Shown here piece by piece: positions 10,257 to 20,385 of a stretch of 64,000 nucleotides of DNA. The first letter of the stretch is position 1, and the number at the start of each line of letters is the position of its first letter. Under the pieces are notes generated by a model. That model had not been told where the DNA came from and did no database searches. It saw nothing but the letters and a program-made list of their open reading frames with translations. The DNA comes from JAWXUK01 sp044432725. GTDB taxonomy: Bacteria > Bacillota > Clostridia > Oscillospirales > Oscillospiraceae. The stretch is taken from assembly GCA_044432725.1 (NCBI GenBank), contig JAWXUL010000006.1:62001-126000 (forward strand). The letters run 5' to 3'. A program made the position numbers and the translations under genes.

Positions 10257-10298
10257 ACTGTACAAAAGCCACAGTTCCCCCATTAGAAAGTAGAGGAA
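10257..10298 (+). promoter_or_regulatory. Repeated phage regulatory motif, copy 1
   Basis: The motif is TGTACA (TGGACA in the other copies), about 20 bases, then TAGAAAGTA, with a CCCCC/GAGG inverted pair around the A/T centre. Related copies start at 10341, 10433 and 44134. This copy is the least conserved. Confidence 0.45.
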
Positions 10299-10340
10299 GA
10301 AATTTTTTCTTTTGGGGGAATGGTAATATTTCAAAAATCA

Positions 10341-10384
10341 CTGGACAAAACCATAATCTACCCCCGTTTAGATAGTAGGGGTAC
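10341..10384 (+). promoter_or_regulatory. Repeated phage regulatory motif, copy 2
   Basis: TGGACA is followed after 21 bases by TAGATAGTAGGGGTA, with CCCCC before the A/T centre pairing GGGG after it. It is probably a phage operator or a promoter with an unusual spacer. Confidence 0.5.
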
Positions 10385-10432
10385 TTCATGGTAAGGACTG
10401 CAGAGAATTTTTGAAAATATTTTCTCAAATGG

Positions 10433-10475
10433 CTGGACAAAGTCACATTTCATCCCCATTTATAAAGTAGGGGTA
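10433..10475 (+). promoter_or_regulatory. Repeated phage regulatory motif, copy 3, before the first prophage genes
   Basis: TGGACA is followed after 21 bases by TATAAAGTAGGGGTAA, flanked by CCCC/GGGG. It lies 28 bases before ATG 10503 and is best placed to drive the replication block. Confidence 0.55.
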
Positions 10476-10502
10476 ACAGAACCCCTGAGAGGAGGTGACA
10501 AT

Positions 10503-10706
10503 ATGTATCAACAAACCGCAAGCTATCATGAAGAACTGGTCGGCACTTTAAATGCTATTAGCATCGTGGCAACAAGACTGGCCAAAAACCTCTTAGCACT
10601 CGACAGTCAGCAATCACAACCACCTCAGCAACACTGCCGTTGTAGTCAGTGTCAAAACTTAATCGAAAGGAGAAAAATCTATGACTCAGCAAGAAATACT
10701 ACTTAG
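10503..10706 (+). CDS. Small phage protein, 67 residues
   Basis: This is the first gene of the prophage replication block, behind GAGAGGAGGTGA (10488-10499). It is Gln-rich and helical with a CRCSQC cluster near residues 46-51 that could bind a metal. No known function is recognised. Its end overlaps the start of the next gene by 26 bases, typical of tightly packed phage operons. Confidence 0.6.
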   Translation: MYQQTASYHEELVGTLNAISIVATRLAKNLLALDSQQSQPPQQHCRCSQCQNLIERRKIYDSARNTT

Positions 10707-11007
10707 TGTGATGGAGAAATTACAGGCATTGATGGAAAGCACACAACTATTAGTAAATTTTCTAGATTCCCAGACAAGTCCGCCCCTTGAACCCGCAGAA
10801 CAAAAGAACCCGCCACATTCAGAAGAAGGCGAGTCACCTACGTCTGTCACCTTTGAACAACTCCGTGGAGCAATGGCTGGCAAGAGCCAACAAGGGAAAA
10901 AGGCAGAGGTGAAAGCCTTGCTTACCAAATATGGTGTGGAAAAACTGTCAGATCTTCCTATGGAAGCCTATTCAAAAGTGATGGCTGAAGTGGAGGCTCT
11001 CGAATGA
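10681..11007 (+). CDS. Phage hypothetical protein, 108 residues
   Basis: This is a small protein of a type common in Clostridia prophages, just before the DUF2800 gene. The N-terminal half is helical, then comes a Pro/Glu-rich linker, and the C-terminal part VTFEQLRGAMAGKSQQGKK to KYGVEKLSDLP looks like a short SAP-like helical fold. The stop overlaps the next start (ATGA at 11004). It probably assists the recombination/replication genes that follow, but the function is not established. Confidence 0.6.
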   Translation: MTQQEILLSVMEKLQALMESTQLLVNFLDSQTSPPLEPAEQKNPPHSEEGESPTSVTFEQLRGAMAGKSQQGKKAEVKALLTKYGVEKLSDLPMEAYSKVMAEVEALE

Positions 11008-12144
11008 CACACGCCACACTCCCCCCTAGTAGTTCTGAACGTTGGTTGAACTGCACTCCATCTGTACGATTTGAGTCCCTATTCCACAGTGGCATTAACA
11101 TTGCAGCTGCTGAGGGCACAGCTGCTCATAATCTAGCCGAGCACAAATTGAGAAAGGCACTTGGAATGGTGTCCAAACGTCCTATGTCAGAGTTTGACTG
11201 TCGTGAAATGGAAGAATATACGGATGAATACGTGTCCTACATTATGGAAAAACTGGAAATTCTCAAGCAAACAAAGAAAGATGTTCTCGTTTTAATCGAG
11301 GAACGTCTGGATATTTCAGCTTATGTTCCGTTTTGTTATGGTACAGGAGATTGCTTGCTCATAGCTGATGGTGTTATAAATGTCATTGACCTGAAATATG
11401 GTCGTGGCGTGTTGGTAGATGCAGAACACAACTCTCAGATGATGCTTTATGCTCTCGGTGCTTTGGAAACTTACGATATGCTTTACAGTATTGAGGAAGT
11501 GACCATGACCATCTACCAACCTCGGAAAAACAACATCAGTTCATGGACAATCACCACAAATGAACTACGGCACTGGGCAGAAAATGAAGTTAAACCAAAG
11601 GCCGCACTTGCTATTGAGGGTGAGGGAGACTATTGCACTGGAAAGTGGTGTTTTTATTGCAAGGCGGCCCCAAAATGTCGTGCCAGAGCAGAGGAAAACC
11701 TGAAACTAGCACAGTTGGAGTTTAAGCCACCTCCTCTTCTCACAGATGCTGAAATAGAAGAAATAATGCCTCTATTGCCTGCCCTGCAAAAATGGGCAAG
11801 CGACCTCTCTACCTACGCAAATTCTGCTGCTATTAACCAAGGCAAGGAGTGGCATGGTTTTAAGTTGGTGGAAGGTCGGAGTGTTCGTAAATACTCTGAT
11901 GAACAATCTGTCATTAACACTGCAAAGGAAAATGGCTATCACGATATTTTCAAAGAGAGCCTGATTTCCTTGACGGAAATGGAAAAAGCTTATGGGTAAG
12001 CAGCAATTCACTGAAATTCTTGGTGATTTGATAATCAAACCCAAAGGTAAACTGACCCTTGTCCCCAATAGTGACAAAAGACAAGAAATTATAGTAAACA
12101 ATGCAAAAAAAGATTTTATGGAGGTACAAAATAATGAATCTTAA
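11004..12144 (+). pseudogene. DUF2800 family (PD-(D/E)XK/Cas4-like nuclease), frameshifted near the C-terminus
   Basis: DUF2800 proteins are phage-encoded RecB/Cas4-type nucleases placed next to DUF2815 and a DNA polymerase. The start LPPSSSERWLNCTPS, the central DCLLIADGVINVIDLKYGRG (catalytic Asp region) and a C-terminal cysteine cluster KWCFYCKAAPKCRA (about residues 214-227) are visible. The frame stops at 11999 after KAYG. Removing one T at about 11998 continues it as KQQFTEILGDLIIKPKGK to a natural stop at 12144, overlapping the next ATG. The active-site region is upstream of the lesion, so a shortened product could persist. Confidence 0.75.
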
Positions 12145-12691
12145 TACAAAAGTTGTAACAGGCCCCAACACTAGAATTGTTTTCCCTCACCTTTTTGATA
12201 AAAATCCTATGAATGACAACTATGGTGCGAAATTTATCTTCTCTAAAAAAGATAAAACTGGAATTGAAATGCTTAAGAATGGAATATTAGCAGCTTATCA
12301 GCAAGGAGCTACTAAACTAAAAGGAAATGGTAACAGTATTCCACCACTTGAGACTTTGCGTAGTGTGTTGAGAGACGGGGATCTGGAGAAACCAGACGAC
12401 CCACTTTATGCGAATTGCTACTTCCTGAATGCAAATTCCACCATTCCGCCTGGTATTGTGGACGCAAATTGCAACCCTATTCTGGATCGTACGCAAGTTT
12501 ACTCTGGTTGCTATGGACGTGTGAGCCTTAGTTTTTTCGCCTACTCCACAGCTGGAGCGAAAGGCATCGCTGCTGGACTTAATCATGTACAAATCCTCCG
12601 TGATGGTGAACCTCTTGGTGGTAGATCCACTGCTGCCTCCGATTTCTCTGGCTTGACTAACACCTGTGATGAAGATGATTTTCTTTCTTAA
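12134..12691 (+). CDS. DUF2815 family, phage single-stranded DNA-binding-like protein
   Basis: DUF2815 proteins accompany DUF2800 and a phage polymerase and are thought to be single-stranded DNA-binding proteins. The start at 12134 (MNLNTKVVTG) follows TGGAGG at 12119 and gives 185 residues, the family norm. Visible features are PNTRIVFPHLF near the N-terminus, FLNANSTIPPGIVD in the middle, and an acidic tail CDEDDF as in many SSB proteins. The gene is intact. Confidence 0.8.
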   Translation: MNLNTKVVTGPNTRIVFPHLFDKNPMNDNYGAKFIFSKKDKTGIEMLKNGILAAYQQGATKLKGNGNSIPPLETLRSVLRDGDLEKPDDPLYANCYFLNANSTIPPGIVDANCNPILDRTQVYSGCYGRVSLSFFAYSTAGAKGIAAGLNHVQILRDGEPLGGRSTAASDFSGLTNTCDEDDFLS

Positions 12692-12769
12692 TTTTTAATT
12701 TTATCTGACGCAACACTCTGATGGGTGGTGGACTTCGGTTTGCCGCCCATCTTCTGAAAGGAACTGTAT

Positions 12770-14698
12770 ATGAAAAAAATATCCATAGATATCGAAACTA
12801 TCTCAGCTATAGATCTAAAATTCAGTGGCGTTTACCGCTATGCCGAGGACGATTCCTTTGAAATTCTGCTGTTTGCCTATTCTGTGGACGAGGGCGAGGT
12901 TTATCTGATAGACCTCGCCCATGGGGAGAAAATCCCCGTAGACATCATCAAAGCCTTATCGGATAACTCAGTAGAAAAATGGGCATTCAATGCTCAATTT
13001 GAACGTGTGTGTCTGTCAAACCACTTAGGACAATGGTTGTCCCCAAAAGGGTGGCACTGTTCCATGGTTTGGTCGGCTACTTTGGGTTTGCCTCTGTCCT
13101 TAGATTCGGTAGGGGCAGTCCTTGGTTTAGACAAGCAAAAATTCTCCACAGGAAAGGCACTCATCAATTATTTCTGTAAACCCTGTTCTCCCACCAAAAC
13201 CAATGGAGGAAGAATACGCAATCTACCACAACATGACACAGTAAAGTGGCAACAGTTTAAAGATTATAACGTCCGTGATGTCGAAACAGAGCAAGAAGTC
13301 CAGAGAAAACTGGAAAAATTCCCCGCTCCCCCAGAGATTTGGGCGGAATACTGGCTCGACCAACAAATCAATGACCTCGGCATTGCCATCGACCAAGAGT
13401 TTGTCAGGCAAGCCATCGCAACCCATGAGCAATGTAAAACACAGCTGACAGCAAGAATGGTAGAACTAACAGGACTAGAAAATCCAAATTCTATTCAGCA
13501 ACTCTCTGGATGGCTGAATGAAAATGGCCTGGAAATGACCAGTTTAGATAAAAAATCTGTGGAACAGGCGCTGAAAATGGCAGAACCTCTTATTGCCGAA
13601 GTCCTGCGTTTACGCCAACAATTATCAAAGTCCTCTGTGAAGAAATACACGGCAATGGAGAATTGTGTGTGCAAAGATAGTCGCGCACATGGGATGTTTC
13701 AGTTTTATGGAGCGAATCGTACAGGGCGATGGGCTGGCAGACTGGTGCAGTTACAAAATCTGGCTCAAAACCACATGACAGACCTATGTGAGTCCCGCTC
13801 CCTTGTGAGAACAGGTGATTTTGAAAGTGTGTCGATGCTTTATGATAATATCCCAGTGACCTTATCAGAACTCATACGCACAGCCTTTGTGCCTAGAGAT
13901 GGGAGTACCTTTCTAGTAGCAGACTTCTCCGCCATTGAAGCAAGAGTCATCGCATGGCTCGCAGGTGAGAATTGGCGAATGAAAGTCTTTGCTGAGGGTG
14001 GAGACATCTATTGTGCTTCGGCAAGCCAGATGTTTAATGTCCCAGTGGAGAAGCATGGGCAAAACAGCCACCTCCGACAAAAAGGGAAGCAGGCGGAACT
14101 TGCCTGTGGCTATGGTGGCTCCATTGGAGCATTGGAGTCTATGGGGGCCTTGGACTACGGCATGAAAGAAGAGGAACTCCAACCTCTCGTCTACGCATGG
14201 AGAGATGCAAACCCCAATATCACCAAACTGTGGTGGGACGTGGACAAAGCTGCTAAGGACTGTGTGAAACTGCGAGCCACTACCCAAACCCACGGCATTA
14301 AGTTCTCCTATAAAAGCGGCTTTATGTTCATCACCCTGCCCTCTGGCAGAAAACTGGCTTATGTCAGACCCAGAATCGGTGAGAATAAGTTCGGTGGGGA
14401 GTGTGTCACTTATGAAGGCGTGGGCGAAAACAAGAAATGGCTCCGTCTGGATAGTTATGGTCCCAAGTTCGTGGAGAATATTGTTCAAGCCATCGCCCGT
14501 GACCTTTTGATGTATGCCATTGGCAATCTATCCCACTGTCGCATTGTGGCTCACGTCCATGATGAAATCATTATTGAATCAGAAGACGGCATCACCCTTG
14601 ATATGGTCTGCCAGAAGATGGGGGATCAACCACCTTGGGCGAAAGGTCTACTCTTAGGGGCTGACGGCTATGAATGTTTATTTTACAAGAAAGATTGA
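12770..14698 (+). CDS. Phage family A DNA polymerase with 3'-5' exonuclease domain
   Basis: This replicative polymerase of the Pol I family is 642 residues long, the usual size for such phages. The exonuclease domain has the DxE motif in ISIDIETIS (residues 3-11). The polymerase domain shows motif A ADFSAIEARVIAWLAG (about residues 382-397), the finger/O-helix region RQKGKQAELACGYGG (about 437-451), and motif C VAHVHDEIIIE (about 594-604). It is preceded by GAAAGGAAC and followed at once by the 14708 gene. No lesion is visible. Confidence 0.9.
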   Translation: MKKISIDIETISAIDLKFSGVYRYAEDDSFEILLFAYSVDEGEVYLIDLAHGEKIPVDIIKALSDNSVEKWAFNAQFERVCLSNHLGQWLSPKGWHCSMVWSATLGLPLSLDSVGAVLGLDKQKFSTGKALINYFCKPCSPTKTNGGRIRNLPQHDTVKWQQFKDYNVRDVETEQEVQRKLEKFPAPPEIWAEYWLDQQINDLGIAIDQEFVRQAIATHEQCKTQLTARMVELTGLENPNSIQQLSGWLNENGLEMTSLDKKSVEQALKMAEPLIAEVLRLRQQLSKSSVKKYTAMENCVCKDSRAHGMFQFYGANRTGRWAGRLVQLQNLAQNHMTDLCESRSLVRTGDFESVSMLYDNIPVTLSELIRTAFVPRDGSTFLVADFSAIEARVIAWLAGENWRMKVFAEGGDIYCASASQMFNVPVEKHGQNSHLRQKGKQAELACGYGGSIGALESMGALDYGMKEEELQPLVYAWRDANPNITKLWWDVDKAAKDCVKLRATTQTHGIKFSYKSGFMFITLPSGRKLAYVRPRIGENKFGGECVTYEGVGENKKWLRLDSYGPKFVENIVQAIARDLLMYAIGNLSHCRIVAHVHDEIIIESEDGITLDMVCQKMGDQPPWAKGLLLGADGYECLFYKKD

Positions 14699-14707
14699 GG
14701 TGCTTAC

Positions 14708-15124
14708 ATGAAAATTGTTTATATCTGCAGTCCCTTCCGAGGGGACACTGTAAGCAACATCACAAATGCCCAGCAGCCCAGGCTGTCCTCTCTTGCCCCT
14801 TCGGGGCAATTCACCTTAAGATACAGTCGATTTGCTGTGGAGCAAGGGGTTCTTCCAATCGCACCCCACTTGCTCTTTCCACAGTTTATGGACAAGGTGA
14901 ATTTTTGCGAAGCAAAAAGAGAGGGTGCCCTGGGGCATGATGATAACCCTGATGAACGGAATCAGGCAATGGAGTTCAACCAGACACTTCTACATCTCTG
15001 TCAGGAGGTATGGGTCTTTGGCAATTCTAACACCATGGGCATGGCTTTCGCGATTGCCTTTGCGAAGAAAGCTGGCATTTTCCTAAAATACTTTGATGAA
15101 AATTGTCAGGAAATAAAAAAATAA
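14708..15124 (+). CDS. DUF4406/deoxyribosyltransferase-like phage protein carrying two palindromic inserts
   Basis: The start KIVYICSPFRGD, the segment RYSRFAVEQGVLPIAPHL and the end EVWVFGNSNTMGMAFA match small Rossmann-like nucleotide 2-deoxyribosyltransferase-type proteins common in phages (about 108 residues without inserts). Two palindromic elements lie inside it, at 14773-14817 and 14894-14938, both 45 bases and in frame. They add about 15 residues each: after NAQ, and inside what should read PQFMDDDNPDER. The gene is thus open throughout but 30 residues too long, with one insert close to a conserved substrate-side loop. Activity is doubtful unless the inserts are removed or tolerated. 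Confidence 0.75.
   Translation: MKIVYICSPFRGDTVSNITNAQQPRLSSLAPSGQFTLRYSRFAVEQGVLPIAPHLLFPQFMDKVNFCEAKREGALGHDDNPDERNQAMEFNQTLLHLCQEVWVFGNSNTMGMAFAIAFAKKAGIFLKYFDENCQEIKK
14773..14817 (+). repeat. Palindromic element copy 1 (forward, 45 bp)
   Basis: Stem 1 CAGCC-CA-GGCTG, linker CTCTC, stem 2 TTGCCCC/GGGGCAA, tail TTCACCTT. In frame in the 14708 gene; removal joins NAQ to RYSRFAVEQ. Confidence 0.92.
14894..14938 (-). repeat. Palindromic element copy 2 (reverse, 45 bp)
   Basis: Stem 2 is TTTTTGC/GCAAAAA. In frame in the 14708 gene; removal gives QFMDDDNPDER. Confidence 0.9.
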
Positions 15125-15136
15125 GGAGGTCACTTT

Positions 15137-17495
15137 ATGAAGATTTCCCTTGGTAATAGCCGAATGGACAAAAAATGGAAAAATGCAGAAATGACGTGGG
15201 AAGAATTGAAAAATCGCATGAGAACTACGAAAATCACAAGTGAAACAGTAGATGAGTTTACAAAACTCCCCAAAGGGCAACAGGACACAATCAAAGATGT
15301 GGGTGGCTTTGTAGGAGGTCACATCAAAGATGGTAGACGGAAAAAGGGGAACATCCTCTGTCGTTCCTTGCTTGCTCTGGATATGGACTACGCAACATCT
15401 GGTATTTGGGAAGAAATCACATTATTTCAGGACTTCCAGTGCTGTATTTACTCCACCCACAAACACACTCCTGACAATCCTCGCCTACGCTTGCTGATAC
15501 CCCTTTCTCGTGAGATTTCTGAAGAGGAATATGGTGCTGTAGGGAGGATGGTGGCACAGGATATTGGCATTGACCTTTTTGATGACACCACCTACGAGGC
15601 AGCACGGCTGATGTACTGGCCTTCCACTTCTTCTGATGGGGAATTTCTCTTTGAAGAAATTGATGGATATCTTCTCGACCCTGATAAAATTCTTGCTCTA
15701 TACACTGATTGGAAAGATGTCAGCACTTGGCCTGTTTCCTCTCGTCAGAGCAAGATTATCCAAAATGATGTAAAAAAACAAATAGACCCTTTGACTAAAG
15801 AAGGAGTAGTTGGGATATTTTGTCGCACTTTCTCGGTGCAGGAGGCCATGGATGCATTTTTAGGGGATGTCTATTCTCCCTCTGCCATGGAAGGTCGGTA
15901 TGACTACGATTTGGCAGATAGCTCAGCAGGGGTGGTGGTTTATGAAGATAAATTCATCTACAGCCATCATGCCTCGGACCCTGCCAATGGTCAGCTTCTC
16001 AATGCTTTTGATGTGGTGCGGGTGCATAAATTTGACCCAGATGACGAAAAAAAATCATTCCATGAAATGTGTGATTTTGCAATGAGTATAGATGCTGTGA
16101 AACAGGCTACCATTGAGGAAAAAAGAACACTTGCAGCAATGGATTTTTCCGTTGGAGAGGACTGGCAGACAAAACTGCGGTACATGAAAAAGGGTAACGC
16201 TCTGGAGAACTCTGTGTGGAACTTAATGCTTATCCTGAACAATGACCCTGCCTTTCAGAATATCGCATTCAATGAACTGGTGGGGCGAGTGGAAGTCACA
16301 GGAGAAGTGCCGTGGACTAGGCCTACTGACAATCGGTTCTGGCGAGATGCAGACACGGCGCAGATGAAGGCTCACATTGACATTCACTATGCCACCTTTT
16401 CTAGTCGAAATCACGATGTTGCTTTTACCAAAATGGTGGAGGACAGACGTTTTCACCCTCTTAGAGAATGGCTTGATAGTCTGCCAGAGTGGGACGGTGT
16501 CACACGACTTGAAAACTTATACATTGATTTTCTTGGGGCGAATAACACAAGTTACGTCAAGGCTGCCACGAGAAAAAGCTTTGTGGCGGCGGTTGCCCGC
16601 ATTTACGAGCCGGGCATTAAATTTGATTCGGTTACTGTGCTAGTAGGTCCTCAAGGCTGTGGGAAGTCCACCATCTTTGCCAAAATGGGTGGCATTTATT
16701 ATTCAGATAGTCTATGCTTGACTGATATGAAGGACAAGGCAAGTGCTGAGAAATTACAAGGCTACTGGCTCTTAGAACTAGGCGAACTAGCAGGACTGAA
16801 GAAAACGGACATTGAGGTGGTGAAAGCCTTTTTAAGCCGTACTGATGATATTTACAGACCTTCTTATGGCAGGACTGTAGAAAGCCATCCACGGCAGTGT
16901 ATCCTTGTAGGTACTACCAACTCTGAAACTGGTTTCTTGCGCGACATTACAGGTAATCGGAGATTTTGGCCAGTGAAGGTAATGGGAGACTCCCCACGGA
17001 AATCATTGGGATATCACCGAGCCTGAACGTGAGCAAATGTGGGCAGAGGCGATTCACCTATATCAGGAAAAAGAGCCATTATACCTGTCTGTGGAGGAAA
17101 CCAGTGAGGCTCTGGAAGAACAAATCGAAGCCATGGAAACAGACGACAGACAAGGCATGGTAGAGGTATATTTGAACACCCCATTGCCTGAAAACTGGGA
17201 TATCATGTCTGTTTATGAACGCAGGAATTACCTCAATGGTGACGATTTTGGAATCAGTGATGATACTGAAACCTATCTGCGAGACATTGTGTGTAACATG
17301 GAAATTTGGGTTGAGTGCTTTGGCAAAGATGGTTCCTCTATGAAATCCGCTGATTCCTTTGCCATTGCTGCCATCATCAAAAAGGTCAAGGGGTGGACGA
17401 AGCCTGAAGAGAAGGACAACACTCGCAAACAATTCTCTATTTATGGTAGACAAAGGTTTTATAAACGCACCTCAGATCCAGCGGAGAATCCCTAA
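15137..17495 (+). pseudogene. VapE-like phage primase/helicase, frameshifted
   Basis: This is a virulence-associated E type replication protein: an N-terminal primase-like part (LLALDMDYATSG, residues 77-88), a linker, and a C-terminal P-loop ATPase with Walker A VGPQGCGKST (about nt 16646-16675) and the TGNRRFWPV motif. The frame ends at 17026. One extra T in 17001-17010 separates GDSPRKS from WDITEPEREQMWAEA, which continues to 17495. Corrected length is about 785 residues. The ATPase core is upstream of the break, but the C-terminal region would be lost. There is no palindromic insert in this gene. Confidence 0.8.
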
Positions 17496-17795
17496 AACAA
17501 GGGACAGTAGTTGACTGTCCAGTGGTTGACCCTAAAACAGTCCCCAAACAAGACAGGTCAACTTTATATTAATTTTGAAAAAAACACAAAAAATCATAAC
17601 ATTCCATGACTAGGTACACCCTATTAGGACAAGTGGACAAGAATATTATATATATAAGGTATTATAAAAGAAAGGTGTGTGCGTATGTGGATACGCACGA
17701 ACGCACACACGTAGAGAACGTATAGGTTGTTGGCCCGTTTTTTCTTGGTTGTCCGTCCCAGTTATGGAAGGTTCAAAAAATTAAGGAGCGAAAAA
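17496..17795. other. Intergenic region with a nested hairpin
   Basis: No gene is seen in these 300 bases. A 9-bp stem GTGTGTGCG/CGCACACAC spans 17675-17710, with a competing inner stem TGCGTAT/ATACGCA. The region also carries short repeats of a GTTGAC-type sequence near 17510-17530. It may terminate or regulate transcription between the VapE gene and the 17796 operon. Confidence 0.45.
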
Positions 17796-18278
17796 ATGCA
17801 AGGATATTATACACGTTGTCAAATGAGATTAGAAGAAATTGGTGCCCCAACGGAAAACTGGGACTGTTCTCATGTCATTGACCAAGAAAGAGATGGTTTT
17901 GTTTGTGAACTTTGTGGCTGTGAGAAAGTACGATTTATCCATGTGATGGAGCATAGAGATTATCCAGATCAGTTATCAGTGGGGTGCATTTGTGCAGGCA
18001 CCATGGAGGGGAATCTTCTAGCTGCCAAAGAACGTGATAAAAAAATGAAGAATCGAGCCAAACGAAAAGAGAATTTCCAAAATCACATTTGGAAAAAAGA
18101 GCGCAATGGGATTCACACAAGAACCTATCAAGGGAAAAAGCTTGCAATTTGTGCTAACAAAGGTGTATATGAATGTTGGGGTTCACAAATGCCAATCATG
18201 AAAAGCAATGTTAATTTTAAGGAAACACTTGTAAAAATATTTGATATTGTAGACCCTGAAGCGGATGTAATGAAATGA
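17796..18278 (+). CDS. Phage zinc-ribbon hypothetical protein
   Basis: The start at 17796 (MQGYYTRCQMRLEEIG) follows TAAGGAGCG and gives 160 residues. Cys-rich segments VCELCGCEKVRF and VGCICAGTMEGN could bind zinc; the C-terminal half is basic. It belongs to a type often found beside the VRR-NUC and SNF2 genes in Clostridia prophages, where a role in DNA handling is likely but unproven. The stop overlaps the next start by four bases (ATGA). Confidence 0.65.
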   Translation: MQGYYTRCQMRLEEIGAPTENWDCSHVIDQERDGFVCELCGCEKVRFIHVMEHRDYPDQLSVGCICAGTMEGNLLAAKERDKKMKNRAKRKENFQNHIWKKERNGIHTRTYQGKKLAICANKGVYECWGSQMPIMKSNVNFKETLVKIFDIVDPEADVMK

Positions 18279-18556
18279 GAGAAAGCCAAATCGAACAAAA
18301 GCTAGTGCAGGCAGTAAAAGCCCGAGGTGGCATAGCGCTGAAATTTACCTCCCCCAGTTTTGATGGAATGCCTGACCGATTGCTACTCTTCCCAAAAGGA
18401 AGGGTAGCTTGGGTGGAAGTCAAAGCAACGGGCAAAAAACTAAGACCTCTGCAAGTCAAACGGAAACGGCAACTGGAACAGTTAGGCTTCCGTTGTTTTG
18501 TCCTCGACAGTGTGGAGCAGATAGGAGAAATACTTGATGAAATTCTACCCCCATGA
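18275..18556 (+). CDS. VRR-NUC domain nuclease
   Basis: This is a single-domain VRR-NUC protein of 93 residues, a PD-(D/E)XK nuclease that in phages pairs with an SNF2 helicase to process DNA junctions. Catalytic residues are visible in GMPDRLLLFPKGRVAWVEVK (the Asp of PDR and the E-x-K at about residues 46-50). It overlaps the previous gene by four bases and the helicase by about 20. Length is normal and the gene is intact. Confidence 0.88.
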   Translation: MRESQIEQKLVQAVKARGGIALKFTSPSFDGMPDRLLLFPKGRVAWVEVKATGKKLRPLQVKRKRQLEQLGFRCFVLDSVEQIGEILDEILPP

Positions 18557-19889
18557 TTATCAACAATATGCCATCGACTTTATTCTGGAGAATCCTGTAG
18601 CAGCAATCCTCTTGGAAATGGGATTAGGGAAAAGTGTGATCACGTTGACAGCAATCCATGAACTATGCCTGAACTACTTTGACGTGGCAAAAGTTCTGGT
18701 GATTGCCCCACTACGAGTAGCTACCTCTACATGGCCAACGGAAATCCAGAAGTGGGAGCATTTGGAAGGACTGACCTATTCGGTTGTCACAGGTACACCC
18801 ATCGAAAGACAACAGGCACTTTGGAAACCCGCCCATATTTACATCATCAATCGTGAGAACGTGGATTGGCTTATAAACAAGAGCGGTATTCCTTTCGACT
18901 TCGACATGATAGTCATTGATGAATTATCTTCCTTCAAAGCACAGTCCTCCAAACGATTTAAAAGCCTACTGACAGTTAGACCCAAAGTGAAAAGAATCGT
19001 GGGATTGACAGGCACTCCCTCCAGTAATGGCTTGCTCGATCTCTGGTCTCAGTTCCGCCTTCTGGATTTAGGGGAAAGACTCCATCGTTTCATTGGCCAT
19101 TATCGTGACGAGTTCTTCCAACCAGATAAACGCAATGGGGCAATCGTCTTTAGCTATAAGCCTAAACAGGGGGCAGAAGAACAAATCTATGAGCGAATTT
19201 CTGACATCACCATCTCTATGAAGGCTTGTGATTTTCTACAAATGCCCGAATGTGTAATGAATAGAGTGGAAGTGAGACTGAGCAGAAAAGAAGAAGATAT
19301 CTATGATGAATTGAAAGATGATATGCTAGTCGAAATAGAAGATAGGGAAGTTGATGCCGTGAATGCAGCTACCCTTTCTAACAAGCTACTCCAAATGGCA
19401 AATGGCTGTGTGTATGATGAAATGAAAGATTCTCACCACCTCCACGATAGGAAACTTGATGCCTTGGCGGATTTAATCGAAGGAGCAAACGGAAAACCTG
19501 TTCTGGTGGCATATTGGTTTCAACACGATGGGCAGCGAATCCGTGAGAAGTTTCCAGATGTGAGGGAGATAAAAACACCCTCTGACATTAGCCAGTGGAA
19601 TGATGGCAAAGTTCCCATGGCAATGATTCACCCCGCCAGTGCAGGACATGGCTTGAATCTCCAGAGTGGTGGTAGCACTTTGATTTGGTTTTCTTTGACG
19701 TGGTCTTTGGAGTTGTACCAACAGACAAATGCTCGTCTGTGGAGACAGGGACAGAATTATGCGGTGGTGATTCACCACATCATCTCCAAAGGCACCATTG
19801 ACGAAGATGTGATGAAAGCACTGACACGAAAAGAAAAAGTACAAGCAGAGTTAATCGAAGCGGTGAAAGCACGGCTCGAAAGAGAATAG
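18537..19889 (+). CDS. Phage SNF2-family DEAD-like helicase
   Basis: This SNF2/RapA-type ATPase of about 450 residues has Walker A LEMGLGKSVIT (about residues 25-35), a DExx box IDELSSF (about 127-133), motif III GLTGTPSSNG, and C-terminal motifs HPASAGHGLNLQ and WRQGQ. It follows the VRR-NUC gene with overlapping ends, the standard phage pair. The start could be 18534 or 18537. No lesion or insert is present. Confidence 0.9.
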   Translation: MKFYPHDYQQYAIDFILENPVAAILLEMGLGKSVITLTAIHELCLNYFDVAKVLVIAPLRVATSTWPTEIQKWEHLEGLTYSVVTGTPIERQQALWKPAHIYIINRENVDWLINKSGIPFDFDMIVIDELSSFKAQSSKRFKSLLTVRPKVKRIVGLTGTPSSNGLLDLWSQFRLLDLGERLHRFIGHYRDEFFQPDKRNGAIVFSYKPKQGAEEQIYERISDITISMKACDFLQMPECVMNRVEVRLSRKEEDIYDELKDDMLVEIEDREVDAVNAATLSNKLLQMANGCVYDEMKDSHHLHDRKLDALADLIEGANGKPVLVAYWFQHDGQRIREKFPDVREIKTPSDISQWNDGKVPMAMIHPASAGHGLNLQSGGSTLIWFSLTWSLELYQQTNARLWRQGQNYAVVIHHIISKGTIDEDVMKALTRKEKVQAELIEAVKARLERE

Positions 19890-19898
19890 GAGGAACTT

Positions 19899-20327
19899 AT
19901 GACAGCAAAAGAATATCTATTGCAGGCACAGCGTCTGGATATGCAAATTAACACAAAGTTGGAACAAATCGAATCCCTTACGGATCTAGCGACCAACTGT
20001 ACCTCTGTGATTAACGATATGCCCCGACACTCTGGTGGAGGGAAATCTCGTACCGAGGATATTATTGTAAAAGTGGATACCCTCCAACAGGAGTTGAAAG
20101 AGTCTGCTGAGAAGCTGATTGACCTGAAATGTGAAATCATGGGTGTGATTAAACAGGTAGAAATCGTGGAGCGACAAATCCTATTGGAGAAACGATACTT
20201 ATGTTTTAGTTCGTGGGAGCAGATTTCTGCGGATATGAATTTCAGCCAAAGACACACCCACCGCACTCACCAGATGGCATTAAAAGAAATTGATAAGATT
20301 TTGAAAGATGGCACTAAATGTCATTGA
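19899..20327 (+). CDS. DUF1492/ArpU-like phage transcriptional regulator
   Basis: The protein is 142 residues: a helical first half with ISSL-like coils, then QVEIVERQILLEKRYL and SWEQISADMNFSQRHTHRTH, which form a sigma-region-4-like helix-turn-helix. Such proteins sit at the end of the early region in Firmicutes phages and control late genes. It starts nine bases after the helicase stop behind AGGAGG, and precedes the HNH and terminase genes as expected for a late-gene activator. Confidence 0.75.
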   Translation: MTAKEYLLQAQRLDMQINTKLEQIESLTDLATNCTSVINDMPRHSGGGKSRTEDIIVKVDTLQQELKESAEKLIDLKCEIMGVIKQVEIVERQILLEKRYLCFSSWEQISADMNFSQRHTHRTHQMALKEIDKILKDGTKCH

Positions 20328-20385
20328 ATGTCCTAACCCTCCTGTGATATGATTAGAGTGGAAAAATTGAAGGGAGGTGGTGACA